A stretch of 64,000 nucleotides of DNA from CAWCWK01 sp963842125 (GTDB taxonomy: Bacteria; Pseudomonadota; Alphaproteobacteria; Rhizobiales; CAWCWK01), in the NCBI GenBank assembly GCA_963842125.1, contig CAWJFE010000005.1, positions 186,001 to 250,000 of the forward strand, written 5' to 3'. Below, piece after piece: positions 53,537 to 62,375 of the stretch. The translations under genes and the position numbers were made by a program. A model generated the notes under the pieces. That model ran no database searches. It worked only from the letters and a program-made list of their open reading frames with translations, and was not told the DNA's origin. Every line of letters begins with the position of its first letter. Within the stretch, counting starts at the first letter, position 1.

Positions 53537-53885
53537 GTCCTCGAAGCCGTCGGTCTGCTTGGCAGCGGAGGGCTAGACCAAGCCGTCGAGGCGGTCGAGG
53601 GGGCATGGGCGCAGGTAGGGGGCGTCATCGGCGCGATCGCTAAGGTGTAGCTGGGCCGCAGGCCCGAGGTTCATGACACGGATAAATCGACCGATCGGGC
53701 ATGGCATCGCCTCTTCCAACGATTCGAAAAAACGCATTCTGTCGACAGAAGTCTCATCAAGCTGAGCATTTTCTGCTCCAAAGACCAAGATGTGATCGCT
53801 CGGGCGGAAATTCAGGCAAGTTCGCAGACTGGATAATTGACTTATGCAGACAAGAGCCGCACGCTTCGGGTCGGACGCAGGATCG
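53537..53885. promoter_or_regulatory. Divergent regulatory region with perfect 14-bp palindrome TTCTGTCGACAGAA
   Basis: The gap between the GntR regulator and the ABC operon. At 53737-53750 it holds TTCTGTCGACAGAA, a perfect palindrome of the TGTCGACA type favoured by FCD-GntR proteins, about 150 bases before the ATPase start and 200 before the regulator start. Nearby GAGCATTTTCTGCTC (53765-53779) is a further short dyad. The 53700-53840 stretch is AT-richer than its surroundings, as promoters here tend to be. No gene is apparent in the remainder. Confidence 0.5.
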
Positions 53886-55046
53886 ATGCGCGTCCGGGTC
53901 GATAGCGAGATCGAGACCGGCTGGGAGCCACGACCACGCATGATGGAATTGAACGGCCTCACGAAGAGTTTCGGCGGTGTTTCAGCCGTGGAGGACGTTT
54001 CGCTGACGGTGCGCGACGACGAGTATCTCACGCTGCTCGGCCCATCCGGCTCGGGCAAGTCGACCTTGCTGCGCCTCATCGCCGGTCTCGAAGCGCCGGA
54101 TTCCGGGGCGATCGTCCTCGAAGGACACGACATCACCCGCACGCCGACGCATGCGCGGGGTCTCGGGTTCGTCCAGCAGAAATATGCGCTGTTCCCCCAC
54201 ATGTCCGTCTTCGAAAACGTCGCCTTCGGCCTCAAAAACCGCCTTCTGGCCCCCGTCACGGACGCGGCCGAGATCGACCGCAGGGTGGGCGCGATGCTGG
54301 AACTCGTCGGTCTCGAAGGCCTCGAGGGCCGCATGGTCGGCCAGATTTCGGGCGGGCAGAAGCAGCGCGTCTCCCTCGCCCGCACCCTCGTTACCGAACC
54401 GAAGATCTGCCTGCTCGACGAACCGCTGGGCGCGCTCGATGCAAACTTGCGCGAGCGTATGACCATCGAGCTTCGCCGCATCCGCGAGACGCTGGGCGTC
54501 ACCTTCCTCCACGTCACCGGCAACGAGGCCGAGGCGTTGGCGATGGGCGATCGTATGATCGTTCTCGATCAGGGCCGCGCCATCCAGATCGACGATCCGG
54601 CCGACGTGTTCGACAGACCCGCGACGATCCGCGTCGCCCGGGCGCTCAATGCGTACAACGTCCTTCCGGGCGAGGTGCGCGGCGACGTCTTCCAAAGCGA
54701 GGACGCGGCCTTGCCTCTGCCCTCGGCCGTGCCGGGATCGGACGCGGCGGCCTTTTATGCCGTGCGGTTCGATGCCGTCTCGGTGGTCGATGACGGTGAA
54801 GCGTTCTCGGCTGTGCCGGCCTTGCGACTGCCCTTCGTGACGAGCGAGTTCATGGGATCGCAGGTCGTCCATTTCTTCCGGCGCGGAACCGGGCTCTTCG
54901 AGGTCGAGCGTCATCTCAGCCGCGCCGATCCGGCCGTCTACCGCAAGGGCGACGAGAAGGGCCTCGCCTGGCAAGCCGACGACGTCATCCTCTTCGATGG
55001 CCATGGCGACAGGATCGCGCCGCTGGCACAAGGCGCGGCGGCATGA
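53886..55046 (+). CDS. ABC transporter ATP-binding protein (PotA-like)
   Basis: 386 residues from ATG 53886 (AGGA 4 bases upstream); ATG 53844 and ATG 53941 are alternatives, the last giving the usual MMELNGLTKSFGG start. Walker A GPSGSGKST, Q-loop FVQQKYALFPHM, signature ISGGQKQRVSLAR, Walker B ICLLDEPLGALDA, but the switch region reads LHVTGNEAEAL: the usual H in VTHD is replaced by Gly (VTGN). A TOBE-like C-terminal domain follows. The start of the downstream permease overlaps its stop (ATGA). The missing switch histidine is unusual for a working importer ATPase. Confidence 0.82.
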   Translation: MRVRVDSEIETGWEPRPRMMELNGLTKSFGGVSAVEDVSLTVRDDEYLTLLGPSGSGKSTLLRLIAGLEAPDSGAIVLEGHDITRTPTHARGLGFVQQKYALFPHMSVFENVAFGLKNRLLAPVTDAAEIDRRVGAMLELVGLEGLEGRMVGQISGGQKQRVSLARTLVTEPKICLLDEPLGALDANLRERMTIELRRIRETLGVTFLHVTGNEAEALAMGDRMIVLDQGRAIQIDDPADVFDRPATIRVARALNAYNVLPGEVRGDVFQSEDAALPLPSAVPGSDAAAFYAVRFDAVSVVDDGEAFSAVPALRLPFVTSEFMGSQVVHFFRRGTGLFEVERHLSRADPAVYRKGDEKGLAWQADDVILFDGHGDRIAPLAQGAAA

Positions 55047-55963
55047 GCGACGCTGTGACCGAGACGTCGATAGGGCGAAGCGCGAAGCCCGCGCCGCCCA
55101 CCCGGCGCGAGAGCGTCTGGCGGCGCAACAGGCAATATCTTCTGCTCGCGCCGGGCGTCATCTGGATGATCGTCTTCCTGGTCGTGCCGCTCCTGATGAT
55201 GGTCTATGTCAGCTTCTGGACGCAGAGCACCTTCGCCATCAGCCCGGAGCTGACGACGAAGTCCTGGCGGACCTTCTTCGCCTCGGAGACCTATTTCGGT
55301 GCGCTCCTGCGCACCCTGCGCCTCTGGCTGACCGTCCTCGTCCTCACCTTCGCGATCGGCTATCCGACGGCCCTCTTCATCGGCCAGTTCGTGCGCAACA
55401 AGGCCGTGCAGACGATCCTCCTCGTCGCCTGCGTCATACCGTTCTGGACGTCCTTCCTCATCCGCGTGCTCGCCTGGCGCCCCATGCTCGGCCGCGAGGG
55501 TGCCATCAACATCCTCCTCCAGAAGTTCGGTCTCACCGACGCGCCGATCGAGGTGCTGCTCTTCACCGAGCTCTCGGTGGTGATCGGCATGGTGCAGATC
55601 TACGTCGTGTTCATGGTCGGACCGATCGCGTTCATGCTGGCGCGCATCGAGCCGAGCCTCATCGAGGCCGCGCGCGATCTCGGCGCGTCGGGCTGGACGA
55701 TCTTCCGCAAGATCATCTTTCCCTTGAGCCTGCCGGGCGTCGTCGTCGGCGCGATCTTCGTGTCGGTCATGGTGCTGGGCGAGTTCGCAACGGCCTCCGC
55801 GCTGTCCGGCCGGAAGGTCAACCTTCTCGGCAACATCATCGTCACCCAGGTCGGGTCGCTCAAATGGGCGTTCGCGGCGGTGATCGGCGTCGTGCTGACC
55901 GCGGTCATGGCGGTGGTGATCGGCGCCCTCCTGCGGGTCGTCGACCTGCGACGCGAATTGTGA
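55043..55963 (+). CDS. ABC transporter permease (PotB-like)
   Basis: 306 residues, six membrane segments. A charged N-terminus, then YLLLAPGVIWMIVFLVVPLL, the periplasmic WTQSTFAISPELT loop, and the EAA loop with EAARDLGASGWTIFRKIIFP. Overlaps the ATPase gene by 4 bases; 11 bases before the second permease. Confidence 0.88.
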   Translation: MSDAVTETSIGRSAKPAPPTRRESVWRRNRQYLLLAPGVIWMIVFLVVPLLMMVYVSFWTQSTFAISPELTTKSWRTFFASETYFGALLRTLRLWLTVLVLTFAIGYPTALFIGQFVRNKAVQTILLVACVIPFWTSFLIRVLAWRPMLGREGAINILLQKFGLTDAPIEVLLFTELSVVIGMVQIYVVFMVGPIAFMLARIEPSLIEAARDLGASGWTIFRKIIFPLSLPGVVVGAIFVSVMVLGEFATASALSGRKVNLLGNIIVTQVGSLKWAFAAVIGVVLTAVMAVVIGALLRVVDLRREL

Positions 55964-55974
55964 GGCGCTGACCG

Positions 55975-56832
55975 ATGCATCAGCTCCCCGCCATTCGTTG
56001 GACGCTCGCCGTCTACACGGTTCTCTTCCTCACGTTCCTCTACGGCCCGTTCGTCGTGATGGCGATCCTCAGCTTCCAGCAGGGGCCCGAAGGCGGCCCG
56101 CAATTCCCGATTATCGAGTGGTCGCTCTTCTGGTACAAGCACGTACTGGGCGTTGCGCCGCCGTCCCGGGTGGCGCCGCTGCCAGTCGGCGAGGCGCTCA
56201 CCCGCTCGCTCACCCTAGCGTTCGCGACGATGGTCGTCTCGACCGTTCTCGGCACGCTCACGGCACAGGCTTTCCGAAGGCGCTCGAAGGGGACCGACGT
56301 CGTCTTCTACCTCGTGGTGCTGGGCATGATGGTGCCGGGCGTGCTGCTTGGTCTCGGCATGGCCTTGGTGGCCGATCAGCTCGGCATCCCCCGCACATGG
56401 TGGGGCACGGCCTTCGTCCTCCACGTGGTCTATACCTACCCCTTCGCGTTCCTCGTGATGCTCGCCATCTTCAACCGCTTCGACGCGTCGGTGGAAGAGG
56501 CGTCCTGGGCGCTCGGCGTGACGCCGGGGCGGACGTTCCAGAAGGTCACCTTTCCCATGATCTTCCCGGGCGTATTGTCGGCCATGCTCTTCGCCTTCAC
56601 GCTCAGCTACGACGAATTTCCGCGCACGCTCTTCACGTCCGGCTCCGACGTGACCATGCCGATCGCGATCTACGGTACGTTCTCGGTGGAGATCCACCCC
56701 AACCTCTTCGCCTTCGGTGTGCTCACGACGCTCTTCTCTTTCGCGCTCCTCACCGTCTACGGCCTTCTCATGGCAGCGTCCGTGCGCAGGGCCAACGCCC
56801 GGGTGAGCGGTATTCAGGAAGACATTTCATGA
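55975..56832 (+). CDS. ABC transporter permease (PotC-like)
   Basis: 285 residues, six membrane segments with the EAA loop VEEASWALGVTPGRTFQKVT and the late SYDEFPRTLFTSG block typical of PotC/YdcV-type permeases. Forms the channel with the preceding permease. Followed after 22 bases by the first SDR gene. Confidence 0.88.
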   Translation: MHQLPAIRWTLAVYTVLFLTFLYGPFVVMAILSFQQGPEGGPQFPIIEWSLFWYKHVLGVAPPSRVAPLPVGEALTRSLTLAFATMVVSTVLGTLTAQAFRRRSKGTDVVFYLVVLGMMVPGVLLGLGMALVADQLGIPRTWWGTAFVLHVVYTYPFAFLVMLAIFNRFDASVEEASWALGVTPGRTFQKVTFPMIFPGVLSAMLFAFTLSYDEFPRTLFTSGSDVTMPIAIYGTFSVEIHPNLFAFGVLTTLFSFALLTVYGLLMAASVRRANARVSGIQEDIS

Positions 56833-56854
56833 GCGTCCTGGCGGGAGCGTCGGC

Positions 56855-57601
56855 ATGACCCGGCTCGCCGACCATCGGGCGGTCGTGACCGGCGCGGGCG
56901 CCGGCATCGGTCGCGCGATCGCTCTGCGCCTGGCGGCGGAGGGCGCCAAGGTCGTCGTGAACGATCTCGACGCGGCTTCGGCGGAAGAGACCGTTCGTGC
57001 CATCGCCGCAGCGGGCGGGACGGCCGTCTCCTGCGGCGGCGACGTGTCCAATGAGGCCGATGTCGACGCGATGTTCCGGCTTTGCGAGGAACGCTGGGGC
57101 GCCTGCACGCTCGCCGTCAACAATGCGGGCATCGTGCAGCAGGTCCGGCTCGCCGAGATGGCGGTGCACGATTTCGATCGCATGATCGCGGTTCACCTAC
57201 GGGGCTGCTTTCTCGGCTGTCGGCGGGCGATCGATCCGATGCGCAAAGCCGGCGGCGGCGTCATCGTCAACATCGCTTCCCAGCTCGGCCAGATCGGCGG
57301 CGTGGAGCTCACGCATTACAGCGCCGCCAAGGCGGGCATTATCGGCCTTACCAAAGCGCTCGCGCGCGAGGTCAGCGCCGAGGGCGTGCGGGTGAACGCC
57401 GTGGCGCCGGGGCCGATCGACACGGCGCTCGTGCGTGCGCTGTCCGATGACTGGCGCAAGGCCAAGGCCGCGGAGCTGCCTCTCGGCCGGTTCGGCGCGC
57501 CTGAGGATGTCGCCGCCACGGTCGCGTTCCTCGCGTCCGACGACGCGCAGATCTATGTCGGCCAGACGCTCGGCCCCAATTCGGGAGACGTGATGCTGTG
57601 A
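56855..57601 (+). CDS. SDR-family oxidoreductase (first of pair)
   Basis: 248 residues, classical short-chain dehydrogenase: TGAGAGIGRAIALRL (about 10-24, NAD(P)-binding TGxxxGIG), VNNAGIV (NNAG), Ser in NIASQLGQIG, the catalytic YSAAK motif (HYSAAKAGIIGLTKAL) and VNAVAPGPIDT. A basic cofactor-selecting residue is not seen at the second strand; NDLDAAS suggests NAD. The stop overlaps the second SDR (GTGA). Probably oxidises an alcohol intermediate of the substrate imported by the adjacent ABC system. Confidence 0.87.
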   Translation: MTRLADHRAVVTGAGAGIGRAIALRLAAEGAKVVVNDLDAASAEETVRAIAAAGGTAVSCGGDVSNEADVDAMFRLCEERWGACTLAVNNAGIVQQVRLAEMAVHDFDRMIAVHLRGCFLGCRRAIDPMRKAGGGVIVNIASQLGQIGGVELTHYSAAKAGIIGLTKALAREVSAEGVRVNAVAPGPIDTALVRALSDDWRKAKAAELPLGRFGAPEDVAATVAFLASDDAQIYVGQTLGPNSGDVML

Positions 57602-58350
57602 GGACGGTTCTCATCACGGGTGCCGGCATCGGCATCGGCCGCGCGGCGGCGCACGCCTTCGCCCGGGCCGGCGATCGCGTCGTTGTCACGGACGTTCTCG
57701 AAGACGAGGGGCAGGCGGTCGCGGCTGCCATCGTGGACGGCGGCGGCACCGCGTCGTTCGAGCCGCTCGACGTCACCGACACGGACCGCACCGACGCGCT
57801 CGTGGCCGAACTCGAAGACGCGCACGGTGCGCTCGACGTCCTCGTCTGCAATGCCGGTATCGCCCACCGCGTCCCGCTCGACGAACTGACGGACGAGAAA
57901 TGGGACCACACGTTCGACATCGATCTGAAAGGCATGTTCCGCATTGCGCGCGCCGCCGCGCCCGCCATGCGCGCGGCCGGCCGGGGCAGCATCGTCTGCC
58001 TGTCGTCCATCATGGGCTTCGCCTATGGTTGGGACGAGCATGTGCATTATTCGGCCGCCAAGTCCGGCGTCGTCGGCCTCGTGCGCGGACTGGCCGTCGA
58101 GCTGGCGCCGCACGGCGTGCGGGTGAACGGCGTGGCGCCGGGCTATGTCCGCACCGCGCAGGCACTGTCGCGAGAGCATTCGCTGGGGCCGGAAGGCCTG
58201 GAGAAGGCCGCCGCGTTCATCCCCATGCGCCGGGTCGGTGAGCCCGACGATATCGCCGACGTGATCCATTTCCTCGCCTCGGACGCCGCCCGTTACATGA
58301 CGGGACAGGTCGTCGCCGTGGATGGAGGACTGCTGGTCGGCCGGTACTGA
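57598..58350 (+). CDS. SDR-family oxidoreductase (second of pair)
   Basis: 250 residues: TGAGIGIGRAAAHAF, DVLEDEG at the adenosine-binding strand (Asp, NAD type), CNAGIAH, the catalytic Ser in LSSIMGFAYG, YSAAK (HYSAAKSGVVGLVRGL), VNGVAPGYVRT and a C-terminal AVDGGLLVGRY. Paralogous to the preceding SDR but not a recent duplicate. Start GTG 57598. Confidence 0.87.
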   Translation: MRTVLITGAGIGIGRAAAHAFARAGDRVVVTDVLEDEGQAVAAAIVDGGGTASFEPLDVTDTDRTDALVAELEDAHGALDVLVCNAGIAHRVPLDELTDEKWDHTFDIDLKGMFRIARAAAPAMRAAGRGSIVCLSSIMGFAYGWDEHVHYSAAKSGVVGLVRGLAVELAPHGVRVNGVAPGYVRTAQALSREHSLGPEGLEKAAAFIPMRRVGEPDDIADVIHFLASDAARYMTGQVVAVDGGLLVGRY

Positions 58351-58437
58351 TCCGGTCACAGAACCCGCGCCGGTCTCGAACAGGGTCGAAGGCGGGCCAG
58401 ACAAGAAGAGCCAAGGAAACCCAAGAGGAGAGCCGTA

Positions 58438-59679
58438 ATGACGCGTTTTCGTTCCCACCCAAGATTCCGCTCCACCAGGCGAGGCTTCATGGCCGGCACC
58501 GGCGCGCTCGCCGGAACGGCCGCTTTCGGCAATGGTCTGATCTGGCCTGGCATGGCGCGGGCTCAGAGCCTGGCGGATCAGGAATTGCGCACGGTCGGCC
58601 TCTCGGTCACCGTCCAGGAGCGCATTCTCGAAGACTTCAAGCAGGCGTCCGGCGTCGGATCGGTGTCGGGCAAGGCCGACATTTTCCCCAACACCCAGAC
58701 CGAGCTGCTGTCGGGCTCGAGCGCCTATGATTGCTGGGAGACGATCGGCGAACGACTGCCCGCCGTCATCGCGACCGAAAATATCGAGCCGATCCCGACC
58801 GATGCCCTCTCCAACTGGGGCAATATTCGGCCGATCTTCGTGGAGGGCAATCCGGACCTCGCGCCCGAAGCACAGATCGCCGGCCAGATCTGGGCCGACG
58901 ATGCCAAAACGAGCCTCTGGATGGTCCCGACCGTCTACAATTTCGACTCCATCGGCTACCGCCCCGACCTCGTCGAAGCCGAGGAAGCCAATACCTGGAC
59001 CTCGCTCTTCGATGAGAAGTTCAGGGGCAAGACCGGCCTCAACGTCGATCCGCTGATCGCCTTCGGTCAGGCGATCCTCGCCATGAACTCGCTCGGGTTG
59101 CTGGAGGTGCCCAATCCCGGCAATCCCAACATCGAAGAGATCGACGAGGCCGCAAAGTTCCTGATCGCGAAGAAGAAGGACGGTCAGTTCCGTGCGCTCT
59201 GGGGCGATTTCGGCGAGTTGGTGAACCTCCTCGCCTCCGGCGAGATGATCCTCGCCGATGCCTGGCAGCCGGCCGTGATGGCGGTGAAGGCACAGGGCGT
59301 GCCCTGCTCCTATGCCGTGCCGAAGGAAGGCTATCGCGCCTGGTCGATCGGCGTATCGCAGATCGCCGGCACGCCCAACGCCGAGGCCGTCCGCGCCTAT
59401 GCCGACTATTGGCTCTCCGGGCCCCCGGCCATCACCGTGTCGGAGCAGGGCTACTACTCGCCCTCGACGAACATCAAGGACGTGATGGACCCGGACAAGT
59501 ATGCCTTCTGGTACGAGGGCAAGCCCTGGAAGGGGGCCGCCGAGCGGGGCATCAACGAAGGCGACCTGCGCGACGGCGGCAGCCTCGAGGAACGCGCGTC
59601 CAAGGTTAACTACTGGCACCAGTGGCCGGACGAGTACGACCACCTCATCATGCGTTGGGACGAGTTCCTGAGCGCGTGA
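58438..59679 (+). CDS. ABC transporter substrate-binding protein (PotD-like), Tat signal
   Basis: 413 residues. N-terminal twin-arginine signal (STRRGFMAGTGALAGTAAF, cut near ARA-QS), then a PotD-like fold: ELLSGSSAYDCWETIGERLP, WMVPTVYNFDSIGYRPDLVE, WQPAVMAVKAQGVPCSYAVP, GYYSPSTNIKDVMDP and HLIMRWDEFLSA at the end. AGGAGAG lies 6 bases upstream. Likely the main binding protein of this ABC system, as the paralogue at 51170 lacks a signal. Confidence 0.88.
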   Translation: MTRFRSHPRFRSTRRGFMAGTGALAGTAAFGNGLIWPGMARAQSLADQELRTVGLSVTVQERILEDFKQASGVGSVSGKADIFPNTQTELLSGSSAYDCWETIGERLPAVIATENIEPIPTDALSNWGNIRPIFVEGNPDLAPEAQIAGQIWADDAKTSLWMVPTVYNFDSIGYRPDLVEAEEANTWTSLFDEKFRGKTGLNVDPLIAFGQAILAMNSLGLLEVPNPGNPNIEEIDEAAKFLIAKKKDGQFRALWGDFGELVNLLASGEMILADAWQPAVMAVKAQGVPCSYAVPKEGYRAWSIGVSQIAGTPNAEAVRAYADYWLSGPPAITVSEQGYYSPSTNIKDVMDPDKYAFWYEGKPWKGAAERGINEGDLRDGGSLEERASKVNYWHQWPDEYDHLIMRWDEFLSA

Positions 59680-59688
59680 TCCTCAAGG

Positions 59689-59712
59689 GAGGGGCCTCAG
59701 GCGGGGCCCCTC
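59689..59712 (+). promoter_or_regulatory. Intra-operon hairpin after the binding-protein gene
   Basis: GAGGGGCC-TCAGGCGG-GGCCCCTC, an 8-bp perfect stem with an 8-base loop, 10 bases after the binding-protein stop and 139 before the next ATPase. No T-run. Such stems downstream of binding-protein genes often protect the mRNA and reduce expression of downstream genes. A (GTCGCCGCC)n-type tract follows at 59727-59756. Confidence 0.5.
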
Positions 59713-59850
59713 TCAGCCACTTGCGGTCGCCGTCGCCGCCGTCGCCGCCGTCGCCTCGAGCCGTTCTGAAGCCGCTCGCGCGCCGCCTCCGCAACGGCTG
59801 ACGGCGATGTCGGCCTAGCCCCGTGCCTTCCTCCCGAAGCAAGAGACCTT

Positions 59851-60963
59851 ATGTCGGTCCACGACCTCGAACTCATCAAGCTGCGCAAGGTCTATCCGGG
59901 CGGCACGCTCGCCGTGGAGGCGTTCGATCTCCAGGTGGAGAAGGGCGAATTCATCTCCTTCGTCGGCCCGTCGGGCTGCGGAAAGACCACGACGCTGCGC
60001 ATGATCGCGGGCCTCGAGGACATCACGTCCGGCGACCTCGTGATCCGAGGCCAGAATTTCACGCATGTGCCGGCCGAGAAGCGCCCCACGGCGACGATCT
60101 TCCAGAACTACGCGATCTTCCCGCATATGACGGTGCGCCAGAACATCGCCTTTGGCCTTGAAGTGCGCGGTATCGCGGAGGGAGAGATCAAACGGCGGGT
60201 CGATGCGATCATCGACAAGCTGGAACTCGGCGACGTCGCCTCAGCCAAGGAAAGCGCGCTTTCGGGTGGCCAGAAACAGCGCCTCGCACTGGCGCGCGGC
60301 CTCGTCACGGAGCCCGACATCCTCCTTCTCGACGAACCGCTCGGCGCGCTCGACGCGAACTTGCGGAAATCGATCCAGGAGGAGCTCAAGATCCTCCAAC
60401 GCGATCTCGACATCACCTTCGTCTTCGTCACCCACGCCCAGTCCGAAGCCCTCAGCATGGGCGATCGGGTGGTCGTCATGAACGCCGGACGCGTGGAGCA
60501 GATCAGCGCGCCGTTCGAGCTTTACACACGTCCGAAGTCGCCGTTCGTCGCCCGGTTCATCGGGCGTAACAAGATCGTCGCCGGAACCCTGAGCGACAGC
60601 GGCGCGGAGAGATGCGTCGTCACGACCCCGTTCGGGCCGCTGTCCGGACGGCCGAGCTTCGTCACAGGGGCCGAGAGTCGAGCGGCACCGGGCGCGGCCG
60701 CGCTCGTCGTCGTGCCCTCCGAGTATGTCGAACTGCACCCGACCGGCGCCGTCGTCGAGGGCCGGGAGGGCATGTCGGGCACCGTGACGGCGCTCGATAT
60801 GATCGGGCAGGTCGTTCACGCGTCGGTGGACCTGCCCGACGGAACGGCGGTGCGCCTCGAAACCCATCGCGACAACATCGCCGATCGCAGCATCACCAAG
60901 GGCGACGCTGTCGACCTGCGCTGGACACCGGCCCGCGCGACCATCGTGCTGGACGACGCGTGA
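59851..60963 (+). CDS. ABC transporter ATP-binding protein (PotA/UgpC-like), second ATPase
   Basis: 370 residues. Walker A GPSGCGKTT, Q-loop IFQNYAIFPHM, signature LSGGQKQRLALAR, Walker B ILLLDEPLGALDA and an intact switch histidine in FVFVTHAQSEAL, followed by a TOBE domain (about 285-365). In contrast to the ATPase at 53886 all motifs are canonical. Its stop overlaps the amidase start (GTGA). Confidence 0.89.
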   Translation: MSVHDLELIKLRKVYPGGTLAVEAFDLQVEKGEFISFVGPSGCGKTTTLRMIAGLEDITSGDLVIRGQNFTHVPAEKRPTATIFQNYAIFPHMTVRQNIAFGLEVRGIAEGEIKRRVDAIIDKLELGDVASAKESALSGGQKQRLALARGLVTEPDILLLDEPLGALDANLRKSIQEELKILQRDLDITFVFVTHAQSEALSMGDRVVVMNAGRVEQISAPFELYTRPKSPFVARFIGRNKIVAGTLSDSGAERCVVTTPFGPLSGRPSFVTGAESRAAPGAAALVVVPSEYVELHPTGAVVEGREGMSGTVTALDMIGQVVHASVDLPDGTAVRLETHRDNIADRSITKGDAVDLRWTPARATIVLDDA

Positions 60964-62345
60964 GCGACCTCGCGGCCGTCTCGGCGCGACCGGCGAGCGC
61001 CATCGGGCGCGCATTGGCGGCCGGCGACGTCAGCCCCATCGCCTTGGCCGAGCTTTTCCTGGCGCGGATCGAAGCGCAGACGTCGCCCGTCTTTCTCCAC
61101 GTCACCGCTGAGCGCGCGCTTAGCGAAGCCAAAGCGTCCGAGGCGCGGTTGAAAGCGGGCAGGGCGCTCTCTCCGCTCGACGGCGTCCCGATCGGTTGGA
61201 AAGACCTGATCGACATCGAAGGCACGCCGACGACCGCCGGCGCCGCGCTCCTGCGAGACGCCGTTCCGGCCAAGCGCGACGCTCCGGTGGTCGTTCATGC
61301 CGCGGCGGCCGGAATGGTGACGCTCGGCAAGCTCAACCTGACCGAATTCGCCTATTCCGGCCTCGGCCTCAACCCGACCTTCGGTACGCCCATCAATCCA
61401 CATGGCGCCGGCGCGGCGCGTGCGCCCGGCGGATCGTCCTCCGGGTCCGGCGTCGCCGTGGCCGCCGGCCTCGCGCCCTGCGCCATCGGAACCGATACTG
61501 GCGGCTCGGTGCGCATCCCGGCGGCGTTCAACGGCGTCGTCGGCTACAAGTCGTCCACCGGGCGGATCGACAAGGCCGGTGTCTTCGCCCTTTCGCCAAC
61601 CCTCGACACGCTCGGTCCCTTGGCGCGCAGCGTCGAGGATTGCGTGCTCCTCGACATGGTGCTGCGGGGCGCCGTCACGACGCCTGTGCGGCGGCGGTCG
61701 TTGGAGGGACTGCGCATCCATGTGGCCGAGGGCGTGCCGCTCGCCGATCTGGACGAGGCGGTGTCCATCAATTTCGAGGCTTCGATGGCGCGGCTGGAGC
61801 GTGCCGGCGTCCAAATCACGCGCGGACCCGTGCAGCCCTTCGACGACGCCGTGCGGCTGCTCGAAGAGTTCGGCAGCATCGCGGCGGCCGAGGCCTATGT
61901 CGAGCATCGTGCTCGCGTGAACGGGCCCGACGAGGCCCGCATGGACCGCCGCGTCGTCGCCCGCATTCTCGGCGGTAAACGCATGTCGGCCGCCGATCTG
62001 ATCGGCCTGATGCGGGGCCGAGAGGCGGGCATGCGGGCGCTCGCAGAGGTGCTGGACGGTGCGCTTCTCGCCATGCCGACGACGCCCATCGTCGCGCCCG
62101 AGATCGCGCCTCTGGAGGCCGACGATGCGGTCTTCCACGCGACCAACCTCAAGACGCTGCGCAACACCGCCATCGGCAATTTTCTCGACACGCCCGGCCT
62201 CGCCATTCCGAACGGGACCGATGCCGAAGGCCTTCCGACGAGCTTCCTCTTGAGCGCGCCGAGCGGCGAGGACGAGCGGCTGCTGAGCGCCGGACTAGCC
62301 GTGGAGGCTCTCGTTCGGGCCGACATGCCGCATGGCGACACATAG
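60960..62345 (+). CDS. Amidase (amidase-signature family)
   Basis: 461 residues with the Ser-cisSer-Lys triad: Lys81 in GVPIGWKDLID, the cis-Ser in RAPGGSSSGSGVA (about 160) and nucleophile Ser183 in GTDTGGSVRIPAAF. Start GTG 60960 overlaps the ATPase stop; upstream codons in this frame are antisense-like. Members hydrolyse carboxamides, malonamate, N-carbamoyl compounds or Asn/Gln-tRNA; together with hyuA downstream and the ABC importer, a cyclic or linear amide substrate is likely. Confidence 0.88.
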   Translation: MSDLAAVSARPASAIGRALAAGDVSPIALAELFLARIEAQTSPVFLHVTAERALSEAKASEARLKAGRALSPLDGVPIGWKDLIDIEGTPTTAGAALLRDAVPAKRDAPVVVHAAAAGMVTLGKLNLTEFAYSGLGLNPTFGTPINPHGAGAARAPGGSSSGSGVAVAAGLAPCAIGTDTGGSVRIPAAFNGVVGYKSSTGRIDKAGVFALSPTLDTLGPLARSVEDCVLLDMVLRGAVTTPVRRRSLEGLRIHVAEGVPLADLDEAVSINFEASMARLERAGVQITRGPVQPFDDAVRLLEEFGSIAAAEAYVEHRARVNGPDEARMDRRVVARILGGKRMSAADLIGLMRGREAGMRALAEVLDGALLAMPTTPIVAPEIAPLEADDAVFHATNLKTLRNTAIGNFLDTPGLAIPNGTDAEGLPTSFLLSAPSGEDERLLSAGLAVEALVRADMPHGDT

Positions 62346-62375
62346 ACAACGAGAACCGACAAAAGGACGGAAGCG

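Noticed and set aside
59727..59756. GTCGCCGCC-type short tandem repeat
   Set aside because: Low-complexity GC-rich intergenic sequence with an uneven unit; not a CRISPR or a coding repeat.
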